NCBI GenBank assembly: GCA_023402175.1
Contig: JAEXCN010000353.1
Span: 14,244 to 78,243 of the forward strand
Origin: Pseudomonadota bacterium
GTDB taxonomy: Bacteria; Myxococcota_A; Polyangia; Polyangiales; Polyangiaceae
DNA: 64,000 bases
Direction of reading: 5' to 3'
The position numbers and the translations under genes are program-made. Positions within the stretch are counted from its first letter, which is position 1. Every line of letters begins with the position of its first letter. The notes beneath the pieces are model-generated. The model ran no database searches. It was given only the letters and a program-made list of their open reading frames with translations, and was not told where the DNA came from. This document shows positions 48,577-59,645 of this stretch, piece by piece.

Positions 48577-50858
48577 GTATCGCATCGACGACACAGAGCT
48601 CGACGTCCGTGGGGAGCGCGAGATCACTTCGAGCCGACGTCTCGGATGCGAGCGCCGCGCTCGAAGTACGGAAGGCGGAGCTTTTCGACACGCACTGGCG
48701 GGTGCGGGCCACGACGATCGATCGCGGATTCGCGGGCCTCCTGTTCGGCGAATATCTGTTCGGGATCGCGGTCGCCCTGTGGCTGTCGCCGCGAGCGTGG
48801 AGCGGCGACACATCGAGCGCGCATCCACACCTCTGGGCTGCGATCGTCCTCGGCGCGATCATCTCCGGTCCGCCGATCGCTCTCGGCATCCTTCGCCCCG
48901 GCAGGACCAGCACACGGCACGCGATCGCGCTCGGCCAAATGCTGACGAGCTCGCTCCTGATTCATCTCACCGGCGGCCGGATCGAGACGCACTTCCACAT
49001 CTTCGGCTCGCTCGCGTTCCTCGCGTTCTATCGCGACTATCGCGTGCTCTTGACGGCCTCCGCCGTGGTCCTCGTCGACCACGTCGCGCGCGGAATGTTC
49101 TTCCCACTCTCGATCTACGGCGCCTCGGGCGTCCAGCCGCTCCGCTGGCTCGAACATGCAGGGTGGGTCGTCTTCGAGGACTTCTTCCTCGTGCTCGCGT
49201 GCATCCAGGGCAAGAGGGAGATGCGTGCGATTGCGTCGCGACACGCCCGCCTCGAGGTCTCGAAGGAGGTCGAGGTGAAGTGGGCCGGCGCGCTCGAGGC
49301 GAATCGCGCAAAGAGCGAGTTCCTCGCCAACATGAGCCACGAGATCCGCACGCCGATGACGGCCATCATCGGCTATGCGGACCTGCTGCTCGATCCGGAG
49401 ACGACCGTCGCCGAGCAGCGCACGCACATCCAGACCATCCGGCGAAACGGCGAGCACCTGCTCACGATCCTCAACGACATCCTCGATCTGTCGAAGATCG
49501 AGGCGGGGCGGATGACGATCGAGGAGGTCTCGTGCTCGCCGAGCATGATCATCGTCGACGTCGCCTCGCTGATGCGCGTCCGCGCAGCCGAGAAGGGCCT
49601 CTTCTTCGAAGTCCATTACCAGACGGCGATCCCCGAGACGATCAAGACCGATCCGACGCGCCTCCGGCAGATCGTCATGAACCTCGTCGGGAACGCGATC
49701 AAGTTCACGCAGACCGGCGGTGTTCGCATCCTCGCGCGGTGCGTGACCCATGGCTCCGAGCCGAAGCTCGAGATCGAGATCGTCGACACGGGTATCGGGA
49801 TGTCATCCCAGCAGACGGCGCAGCTGTTCCAGCCGTTCATCCAGGCGGACTCGTCGACGACGCGCCGCTTCGGTGGGACCGGCCTCGGGCTCGCGATCTG
49901 CCGCCGGCTCGCGCACATGCTCGGCGGCGACATCCAGGTCGACAGCTCGCTCGGGCGCGGGAGCTCCTTCCGTCTCGTCGTCTCGACGGGATCGCTCGAA
50001 GGCGTCCGCATGTTCGAGGACCTGACCGAGGCGGGCATCCCTGAGACGGGCGCGGCGCCCGCACCGGAAGGCCCGATCGCGAATCTCGACTGCACGGTGC
50101 TGCTCGCGGAGGACGGTCCAGACAATCAGGTCCTCATCTCGAAGCACCTCACGCGTGCAGGTGCGCTCGTCACAGTCGTCGAGAACGGACGGCTCGCGCT
50201 CGAGAAGGCGCTGGCGGCCGCTCTCGCGGGGCGTCCCTACGACGTGATCTTGATGGACATGCAGATGCCCGAGATGGACGGCTACGCCGCCACGTCGGAG
50301 CTGAGGCGCAAGGGCTACAACGGAGCCATCGTTGCGCTCACGGCTCACGCGATGGCCGGCGATCGGGAGCGCTGCATCGCTGCAGGATGCACCGACTACC
50401 TCACCAAGCCGATCGCGCGCCGGAAGCTGGTCGAGGCCGTCGCGACGTACGCGAAGCAGGCTCCTGCGCATGGAGTACCGCTCATTGCGCCGTCCGCCGA
50501 GCTGCAGACAGCCATTCCTGCGGTGTCCGCCGATGAAGACGACGCGCCGATCGTCAGCGAGTTCGCTGACGACGTCGAGATGGGCGACGTCATCGTGTCT
50601 TTCGTCGGTGGGCTTCCGGCTCAGATGGAACGAGCACGAGCCGCGTTCGATGCAGGCGACATCGACACTCTGCAGCGCATCGCGCATCAGCTGAAGGGCG
50701 CGGCAGGTGGATACGGGTTCATGGGCATCACGGATGCTGCCGCGGTGCTCGAGCAGTCCGTCAAAGAGCGCTCGCCCGATATCGAACAGCAGCTGGCGCG
50801 TGTCGCCGTGTTGTGCCGGCGTGCGCGCGCTTCGAAGACTGAGTCCCGTGCGGCATGA
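48573..50858 (+). CDS. Hybrid sensor histidine kinase with receiver and HPt domains
   Basis: A 761-residue membrane phosphorelay protein. Five or six hydrophobic segments at about 50-195 form a membrane input domain with no large loop. A short coiled region leads to HisKA, with phospho-acceptor His256 in N-M-S-H-E-I-R-T-P-M. HATPase_c has N-L-V-G-N-A-I-K-F-T, V-D-T-G-I-G-M and G-T-G-L-G-L-A-I. A receiver follows with acceptor Asp near 562 (V-I-L-M-D-M-Q-M-P-E-M-D-G) and K-P-I. The C-terminal HPt domain has H-Q-L-K-G-A-A-G near 705. All four phosphotransfer sites are present. The start ATG at 48573 overlaps the RedB-like gene stop. A long upstream open frame is shadow sequence. The response-regulator cyclase 30 bases downstream is the likely output. 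Confidence 0.93.
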   Translation: MSIASTTQSSTSVGSARSLRADVSDASAALEVRKAELFDTHWRVRATTIDRGFAGLLFGEYLFGIAVALWLSPRAWSGDTSSAHPHLWAAIVLGAIISGPPIALGILRPGRTSTRHAIALGQMLTSSLLIHLTGGRIETHFHIFGSLAFLAFYRDYRVLLTASAVVLVDHVARGMFFPLSIYGASGVQPLRWLEHAGWVVFEDFFLVLACIQGKREMRAIASRHARLEVSKEVEVKWAGALEANRAKSEFLANMSHEIRTPMTAIIGYADLLLDPETTVAEQRTHIQTIRRNGEHLLTILNDILDLSKIEAGRMTIEEVSCSPSMIIVDVASLMRVRAAEKGLFFEVHYQTAIPETIKTDPTRLRQIVMNLVGNAIKFTQTGGVRILARCVTHGSEPKLEIEIVDTGIGMSSQQTAQLFQPFIQADSSTTRRFGGTGLGLAICRRLAHMLGGDIQVDSSLGRGSSFRLVVSTGSLEGVRMFEDLTEAGIPETGAAPAPEGPIANLDCTVLLAEDGPDNQVLISKHLTRAGALVTVVENGRLALEKALAAALAGRPYDVILMDMQMPEMDGYAATSELRRKGYNGAIVALTAHAMAGDRERCIAAGCTDYLTKPIARRKLVEAVATYAKQAPAHGVPLIAPSAELQTAIPAVSADEDDAPIVSEFADDVEMGDVIVSFVGGLPAQMERARAAFDAGDIDTLQRIAHQLKGAAGGYGFMGITDAAAVLEQSVKERSPDIEQQLARVAVLCRRARASKTESRAA

Positions 50859-50888
50859 GGTTCGGGTGAAGGACGGAGGAATGACACG

Positions 50889-51824
50889 ATGAGCGCGACG
50901 GTTCTGGCCATTGACGATGCACCGGAGGTGCACGCGTTGCTCGCGGCGCGGCTCCGGCCCGAGGGCGTCCGCCTCCTGAGCGCGCTCGGCTGGGAGGAAG
51001 GGCGCGAGCTGGCGTTGAGCGCGGCCCCGGATTTGATCCTCCTCGACGTGGAGATGCCTGCGTACAGCGGCCTCGATTTGTGTCGCGTGCTGAAGAGCGA
51101 TCCACGAACGGCGGCCATTCCGATCATCTTCCTCACCGGGGCTACGGACGTGAACACGAAGGTCCATGGCTTCGATCTCGGAGCCGTCGACTACGTCACG
51201 AAGCCATTTCATCCGGCCGAGCTCCGCGCCCGCGTTCGCTCCGCCCTGCGGACGAAGCGGTACCAGGATCTCCTCGCTGCAAAAGCGCAGGTCGATGCGC
51301 TCACGGGCCTGCGCAACCGGGGCTACTTCGACGAGTTCCTCGATGCCGCGGTACGCGCGGCACACGCGGATTCGCGCCCGTGCTCGCTCGTGCTCATCGA
51401 CCTCGATCACTTCAAACAGCTCAACGATCGCTACGGGCATCCGTTCGGTGATCTGGTGCTCCAGCGCGTTGGAGAGCTGGTCGGCGCGAGCGTGCGCGCC
51501 GGAGACGCTGCGTGTCGGTACGGCGGCGAGGAGATGGCGCTGATCCTGCCGGGCACGGCCGTCACGCAGGCGCTCGTCGTCGCCGGTTCGTTGCGCGCGG
51601 CGATCGCTTCGCTCGAGCTTGCGCCCAAAGGAGAACGCGTGGTCGTGACAGCGAGCTTCGGTGTCGCCGAGGCAAGAGTCGTCGCCCGCATGGGGCAGGG
51701 GGCGACCAGCGCAGCGCTCGTCGCAGCTGCCGATGCAGCCCTCTATCGTGCAAAGGATGCCGGTCGAGATCGCGTGTGCACGGTGATGCAGGGGCCGCCG
51801 GGCGTCGAGACCGTCGCCGCGTGA
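50889..51824 (+). CDS. Response regulator with diguanylate cyclase (GGDEF) output, PleD/WspR-like
   Basis: 311 residues. The receiver has phospho-acceptor Asp53 (L-I-L-L-D-V-E-M-P), L-T-G-A and Y-V-T-K-P-F. The GGDEF domain (about 135-300) has D-A-L-T-G-L-R-N-R, D-L-D-H-F-K-Q-L-N-D and the active-site motif G-G-E-E-M at 212-216. An RxxD inhibitory site (R203-A-G-D206) precedes it by five residues, so product feedback is expected. It makes cyclic di-GMP from GTP when phosphorylated. The last signature residue is Met rather than Phe, a tolerated variant. It lies 30 bases after the hybrid kinase with the same orientation; a purine-rich GGACGGAGG precedes the ATG. Confidence 0.93.
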   Translation: MSATVLAIDDAPEVHALLAARLRPEGVRLLSALGWEEGRELALSAAPDLILLDVEMPAYSGLDLCRVLKSDPRTAAIPIIFLTGATDVNTKVHGFDLGAVDYVTKPFHPAELRARVRSALRTKRYQDLLAAKAQVDALTGLRNRGYFDEFLDAAVRAAHADSRPCSLVLIDLDHFKQLNDRYGHPFGDLVLQRVGELVGASVRAGDAACRYGGEEMALILPGTAVTQALVVAGSLRAAIASLELAPKGERVVVTASFGVAEARVVARMGQGATSAALVAAADAALYRAKDAGRDRVCTVMQGPPGVETVAA

Positions 51825-51906
51825 GCCAAGACGACCGGCCGGCGCGAGACCTCCATCTCATTTCCTGTCAGCACCATGAAGTCAGGGCGCGCGGCATGCT
51901 CCTGAT

Positions 51907-52947
51907 ATGCAAGCCGTCATCCTCGGAGCAGGAGCATCCGGCGTCCTCCACGCGCTCGCACTACGCGCGGCGGGTGTGAGGATCGCGGCCGTCTACGACC
52001 CGAATACGGAGCGCGCGCGTGCGCTCGCCGACGCGTTCGGGGCCGGCGTCGTCACGTCCGTCGAATCTGCAGCAGCGGTCGATGCCGTCATCGCCGCGGT
52101 CTGTGGACCGCCCTCCGTGCACGTGGCGCAGGCGGAGATCCTCGCATCTGCAGCGGCCGAGCGCGTCGTGCTCGTCGAGAAGCCCGTCGCGACGACGCGC
52201 GCCGAGCTCGATCGCGCGGCCGCGCTCGCACGCTGCGTTCCGATCCTCCAGTGGCGATCGGGCCGAGCGCTCCGAGCGCTCCGGCGCGCGATCGCGCACG
52301 GCGAGCTCGGGCCGGCGCCGGTCGTCTCGTGCGACCTCGCGTGGTCGCGAGACGACGCGTACTTCCTGGAACGCCGCGGATGGGGATGTGGCGCGCTCCT
52401 CTCGATCGGGATTCATGCGATCGACGCGCTCGCCTGGGCGCTCGGCTGTTCGATCGAAGGCGCTGCAGGGCTCGCATCGTCCTCGCGCATGCTCTCCGGA
52501 GGCGAGCCGGCCGAAGGCGAGACCGCTGCTGTCGCCGTTCTCCGTTTCGCTGGCGGAGCGACGGCGTCCCTGCGGATCTCGCTCGACGGGGGAGCCGACA
52601 CGACGCGCATCGCGATGTGCGGCAGAGGCACGACGGTCGTCCTCGAAGGTGGTGAGGCCGATCCGACGGCACGCGCGCTCCGGTGGACGACGCGGGCCGC
52701 ATCCGATCGCGAGCGTCTCGAGGCGCTCGAGCGCGATACTCCGGGCGCGCTCGGCTCGCCGCTGCTCGTGCCGTATCTGGCCGGAGTCGTCGCCGCGCTG
52801 CGCGACGGTGAGTCGCCGGGCGAGAGCCAGCGCTTGCCGTCGATCGCGGACGCCTTCGGCGCGCACGCCGCAGCGATGTGCGTGGCGGCTCCTTTGACGC
52901 CGCCGCCGATGCGCGCCAAGGAGCCCGCCGCCGCCGAGCAACGATGA
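51907..52947 (+). CDS. Gfo/Idh/MocA-family NAD(P)-dependent oxidoreductase
   Basis: 346 residues. The N-terminal Rossmann fold begins V-I-L-G-A-G-A-S-G-V, with an acidic residue after the second strand (V-Y-D-P-N). V-L-V-E-K-P-V-A lies at 88-95 (E-K-P at 91-93, the family hallmark). The C-terminal half has the catalytic-type motif G-I-H-A-I-D-A-L. The family oxidises or reduces sugar-like substrates; the specific substrate cannot be read from the sequence. The last 30 residues are Pro/Ala-rich. It follows the diguanylate cyclase by 82 bases and converges on the propeller lipoprotein 6 bases away, so it may have its own promoter. Confidence 0.85.
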   Translation: MQAVILGAGASGVLHALALRAAGVRIAAVYDPNTERARALADAFGAGVVTSVESAAAVDAVIAAVCGPPSVHVAQAEILASAAAERVVLVEKPVATTRAELDRAAALARCVPILQWRSGRALRALRRAIAHGELGPAPVVSCDLAWSRDDAYFLERRGWGCGALLSIGIHAIDALAWALGCSIEGAAGLASSSRMLSGGEPAEGETAAVAVLRFAGGATASLRISLDGGADTTRIAMCGRGTTVVLEGGEADPTARALRWTTRAASDRERLEALERDTPGALGSPLLVPYLAGVVAALRDGESPGESQRLPSIADAFGAHAAAMCVAAPLTPPPMRAKEPAAAEQR

Positions 52948-52953
52948 GCGCGC

Positions 52954-54207
52954 TCAGGGCTGGATGCCGAGGGAGCCCACCATTCCGGTGAAGCCGTCGA
53001 ACGCGAGCACGCCGAGATCGGTGACGCTCCCATCGGCCGCGAACGCGAGCTGACGGATCGCCTGGTTCTCGGCGACGAGGACGCGGCCTTGCAGAGACCC
53101 GCGATCGATCGTGACGGCGATCAGCGGAAGCTCCGTCTTCTTGCCGTCCTTGTAGGCGAGCACGGGACCGACCGTGAACGGCTTTGCTGCGTTCGTCGGA
53201 TCGTAGGTGACCGGTCGGAGCGCATCCTCACCGTCCGACTCGAGCAGCAGCGCGGCATTCCCGAATGGTGACATCACCACCGCTGCCGGGTTCGCGACGG
53301 TGACGGCCGGCGCAGGCTTCATCGTATCGAGCGCGATGGCCGCCATGCGGCTGCCTTTCGCCAGACCGTTGTCGGTCACGAGCGCCCACTTGCCGTCGCG
53401 CGTGACCGCGACCGACGATGCGATCGCGTCGGCGTCGCCGAAGACAGGGCCGCTCGCGAGGCGGGTCGGCTTCGCGGAGGCGAGGTCGATGCGATGCGCA
53501 TAGTCGCCAGCGCTCGAGTCCATCGCGGCACCGGCGATGAGGACGGCCCGATCCGGATCCGTCGGCAGGAGGGTCATCGCGTGCGCCTGCCCGCCAGGGA
53601 TCGCGAGACCGACGTACGTGAGCGCTCCGTCGCAGCCGATCCGCACCTCGTGCACGCCGCCGCCGTTGTTCTTCGTCTGTGCGTCGAGGAGGAACGCCCG
53701 CGTACCGTCGCGCGCGACGACCACGTGTGATGCGTAGAAGGTGCCCTTGAACGCAGGATTCACGACGCGCACCTTGCCGCCATCGTCGAACGCGAAGACG
53801 CCGACCGAGCCGTCGTCCTGGGCGACGAGGCCGATCTGTCCGTCGGGCGTGAAGGCGATCTCGGCGAGACCGCGGTCCATCTCGAACGCCTCGTTCGTGC
53901 GCGTGAGCTCGCCCGTCGGCGAAAGCTCGAGGACCTCGTACGCCTTGGCCTTCGCCCCGTCCTCGCCGAACGGATGCGAGATGACGACCTTCCGCGTGCG
54001 CTCGGCCTCTTTCGCGACGCGAGGGCACTGCGAGCTCCCCGGGTCGCTCGACGCCGGCGGTTCGGAGGGCGCCGGCGATCCAGCCTCCGACGATGCGGCT
54101 GGTGAGGGCGCAGCCGCTCCACCGCCGTCGCTGTCCGAGCAGGCGACGGCGGCGAGAGGAGAGACTGCGAGCAAGGCCACGAGAGCGAAGGCGTTCGGGC
54201 GGAGCAT
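52954..54207 (-). CDS. Lipoprotein with YncE/lactonase-like beta-propeller
   Basis: About 417 residues; signal peptide with lipobox (A-A-V-A-C-S-D), then a Ser/Pro/Ala linker and repeated propeller strands: F-T-P-D-G-Q-I-G-L-V-A-Q-D-D-G-S, V-A-R-D-G-T-R-A-F-L, V-T-R-D-G-K-W-A-L-V and M-S-P-F-G-N-A-A-L-L. These resemble the YncE/lactonase-type fold, with a Cys pair near residue 60 and 190. No active-site His/Glu set is evident, so a binding role is as likely as an enzymatic one. ATG at 54205-54207 is used; a GTG two codons upstream is possible. It ends 6 bases from the convergent oxidoreductase. Confidence 0.7.
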   Translation of the reverse strand: MLRPNAFALVALLAVSPLAAVACSDSDGGGAAAPSPAASSEAGSPAPSEPPASSDPGSSQCPRVAKEAERTRKVVISHPFGEDGAKAKAYEVLELSPTGELTRTNEAFEMDRGLAEIAFTPDGQIGLVAQDDGSVGVFAFDDGGKVRVVNPAFKGTFYASHVVVARDGTRAFLLDAQTKNNGGGVHEVRIGCDGALTYVGLAIPGGQAHAMTLLPTDPDRAVLIAGAAMDSSAGDYAHRIDLASAKPTRLASGPVFGDADAIASSVAVTRDGKWALVTDNGLAKGSRMAAIALDTMKPAPAVTVANPAAVVMSPFGNAALLLESDGEDALRPVTYDPTNAAKPFTVGPVLAYKDGKKTELPLIAVTIDRGSLQGRVLVAENQAIRQLAFAADGSVTDLGVLAFDGFTGMVGSLGIQP

Positions 54208-54275
54208 GGCCACCCGTTGCCATACGGGCCTCGCGCGTCAACCAACCGGGTCTTACAGAGACGCGGTCGGTACGG

Positions 54276-57029
<2,754 letters not shown>

Positions 57030-57230
57030 GGCGGGCGCACTCTACACGAGGCGTAGCGCTGTGGGAGTGAGACGTCGCAGGCGTCCTCGGCAGGCCCGTC
57101 GCCGGAGCTCGGCGCGTCATCGGGAACGACGTCGCGTGCGTCCAGTCGCCGCGCAACCCGCGTGAAAATCGAAGGAAAGCTGTCCGACGATGACGCGAAC
57201 GTCCTCGCCAAGCCCAGCCGTGACGTGCGT

Positions 57231-59387
57231 TCAGACGAGGCGCGAGAAGTCGCCGATGCGGAGCATGCACTGTGCGCCGTGCGAGAGCAGCTCGAGGCGC
57301 TTCGGCGTACGCGGATCGTTCGGATCGTTGACGAGCGTGCGCGTGAAGACGTCGTCGAGGCGAGCGGCGAGGTCCTCGGCGCCGGAGAGCGCCGCGGTGA
57401 CGGCCTCCTCGGTCTCGAGCGCCTTCGTGGACGCGTCGACCTTCACGATCACGTCGACGATCGCGTGATCGTCCGGCTTCTCGAAGGCGTCCTTCCCGTG
57501 GAGGACCGGCTTCGCCTCTTTCGAGATTCCGCTCAGGCGCTTCGCGACGGTGCGCGCCTTCTCGAGCCACGCACGGCCGTCGGTGACGGCGCGGTGCAGC
57601 GCCTTCGCGCGCGCGAGCACGTGAGCGGGGTGGTCGAGATCCCCGCCCGCGCACGCCGCGTCGGCGACCGCGTTCGAGGTCTGGGTCGCGATGACGCCGC
57701 GGAGGCGCTCGTGGGTGAACTCGCGGAGCTTCTTCACCGCGTCTTCGCGCGAGAGATCGAGCTTCTTGCCCTCGAGGCCGCGTGAATCACGCGGCACGGT
57801 CTCCCGAAGGTCGACCAGCCCGTCATACGCCCAGCCGAAGAGATCACCGAGGGCGAGCGTCGCGTAGGCCGGGCTCCGCTTCGAGCTCTCGAGCAGCGTC
57901 CGCAGCGTCGCGATGCACGCGCGACGGAGCGCGAACGGATCGGCCGCGCCGGTCGGGGAGAGGCCGACGGCGAAGCAGCCGGCGAGGGTGTCGAGACGAT
58001 CCGCGAGGGCGACGCAGACGGAGACGTCGTCCGAGGCGACGGGGCCCTCGGCGCCGATCGGCTTGTAGTGATCGCGCACGGCGTTCGCGACCGGCTCGGG
58101 CTCCTTTGCGTAGAGCGCGTAGTCGCGGCCCATCTCGCCCTGGAGCTCGGGGAACTCGCCGACCATGAGCGAGACGAGGTCGAACTTGCAGATGTGCGCG
58201 GCGCGGCGGACGAGCTCGACCTGATCGTTCGACAGGCCGATCGTGGAAGCGATCTTCGTCGCGAGCTTCTCGATGCGAGCGACCTTCTCCCGCACCGTAC
58301 CGAGGCGGTTGTGGAAGACGATGCCCTGGAGCTTCGCGACGCGATCCTCGAGCTTCGCGCGGCGATCTTCCTCGTAGAAGAACTTCGCGTCGGCGAGGCG
58401 CGCGCGCATGACGCGGTTGTTGCCCTTCGCGATGCGCGCCGGATCGAGCGCGGTGTTCACGACGGTGAGGTAGTGCGGCAAGAGCTCGTCGGGCGCGCCG
58501 TTCTTCGAGACGCAGAAGTACTTCTGGTGCCCACGAGCGACCGCACGGATCACGGCTGCCGGGAGCTGCAGGAACTCTTTTTCGAACGAGCCCGTGACGA
58601 CATGCGGGTCCTCGACGAGCGAGGCGTTCTCGTCGACGAGGTACGGATCCGGATCGTGTGTCCCGCCGGCTTCCTTCGCCGCGGCCGCGACACGCTCCAT
58701 CATCGTCGTCGCGCGCTCCTCACGGTCGACGAGCACGTTCGCGCTTCGCATCGCGCTGACGTACGAGGAGGCGTCCGTGAGCTCGATCTTTCCGGGAGAG
58801 AGGAAGCGGTGCCCGTGGGACGTGCGGCCCGAGCGGACGGCGGCGAACGACATGTCGATCGCGTCCGATCCGAAGAGGGCGACGAGCCACTGCACGGGGC
58901 GACCGAACGTCGCGTCGCCGGTGCCCCAGCGCATCGACTTGCGGAACGGGATCTCCGCGCAGATCTCGGAGAGGGCCTTGCCGAGGAGCTCGCGCGCTTC
59001 ACGCCCTTGCTCCTGCTTGCGACCGACGAGGTATCGGCCGGCCTTCTGCTTGCCCGCGGCGGCGCGCTCGACGACCGAGAGCTGCTCGAGCGGGACACCG
59101 AGCTTCGTCGCGAAGGCCTCGGCCGCCTTCGTCGGCTTGCCGTCCTTGAACGCCGCCGTCTCCGGCGGCCCGGTGACCTCTTCGTCGAGATCGGGCTGTC
59201 TCTCGGCGACGTCCTCGACGAGCAGCGCGAGGCGGCGCGGCGTTCCGAGCGCGCGGATGTTGCCGTGCGACAGGCGGAGCGCCTCGAGCTTCGTCCGCGC
59301 GAGGCCCGGAAGTGCAGCGAGCGCCGCATCGACGAAAGAGGAGGGGAGCTCCTCGGTTCCGACCTCGAGAAGAAGGGCTTTTCCCAT
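57231..59387 (-). CDS. glyS: Glycyl-tRNA synthetase beta subunit
   Basis: A 718-residue subunit of the bacterial alpha2-beta2 glycyl-tRNA synthetase; it mainly binds tRNA-Gly. Diagnostic stretches are L-L-E-V-G-T-E-E-L-P near the start, L-G-T-P-R-R-L-A, S-M-R-W-G, F-H-N-R-L-G-T-V, F-D-L-V-S-L-M-V-G-E-F-P-E-L-Q-G and A-D-R-L-D-T-L-A-G-C-F. The ATG at 59385-59387 matches the family N-terminus; the frame stays open to 59621 but that part is not conserved. The alpha-subunit gene (glyQ), commonly next to glyS, is not in the window: the gene upstream is an unrelated plus-strand lipoprotein. A promoter is expected in 59388-59645. Confidence 0.95.
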   Translation of the reverse strand: MGKALLLEVGTEELPSSFVDAALAALPGLARTKLEALRLSHGNIRALGTPRRLALLVEDVAERQPDLDEEVTGPPETAAFKDGKPTKAAEAFATKLGVPLEQLSVVERAAAGKQKAGRYLVGRKQEQGREARELLGKALSEICAEIPFRKSMRWGTGDATFGRPVQWLVALFGSDAIDMSFAAVRSGRTSHGHRFLSPGKIELTDASSYVSAMRSANVLVDREERATTMMERVAAAAKEAGGTHDPDPYLVDENASLVEDPHVVTGSFEKEFLQLPAAVIRAVARGHQKYFCVSKNGAPDELLPHYLTVVNTALDPARIAKGNNRVMRARLADAKFFYEEDRRAKLEDRVAKLQGIVFHNRLGTVREKVARIEKLATKIASTIGLSNDQVELVRRAAHICKFDLVSLMVGEFPELQGEMGRDYALYAKEPEPVANAVRDHYKPIGAEGPVASDDVSVCVALADRLDTLAGCFAVGLSPTGAADPFALRRACIATLRTLLESSKRSPAYATLALGDLFGWAYDGLVDLRETVPRDSRGLEGKKLDLSREDAVKKLREFTHERLRGVIATQTSNAVADAACAGGDLDHPAHVLARAKALHRAVTDGRAWLEKARTVAKRLSGISKEAKPVLHGKDAFEKPDDHAIVDVIVKVDASTKALETEEAVTAALSGAEDLAARLDDVFTRTLVNDPNDPRTPKRLELLSHGAQCMLRIGDFSRLV

Positions 59388-59645
59388 CGGAGCGGGCGAA
59401 CCTAGCAGAAATGACGTCGGTTGTTCGGCTGGTGGCAGAAGGGCGTCCGTTGTCCGAAGCCGAGGCGAAGAAGGCGACGCGATCCGGGTGACGGCGACCG
59501 CGCCCTCCTCAGTTGATCCACCTCCGTCGGCGCGATGCCGTCCGGCGGCGCGTCTCGATTGCATTTCGATAGCGCTGAAAGGCCAGGAAATACGGGGGGT
59601 CCCGTTGCGGCTCAGTAGCATCAGCGGTAGAGCCTGAGCGTTTTG

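Noticed and set aside
48129..50858. A 909-codon frame for the hybrid kinase
   Set aside because: The first 148 codons are the out-of-frame shadow of the RedB-like gene; the ATG at 48573 overlaps that gene's stop.
59570..59645. A tRNA-like look around GCTCAGTAGCATCAGCGGTAGAGC
   Set aside because: It cannot be folded into a cloverleaf; no T-loop or acceptor stem pairs are found nearby.
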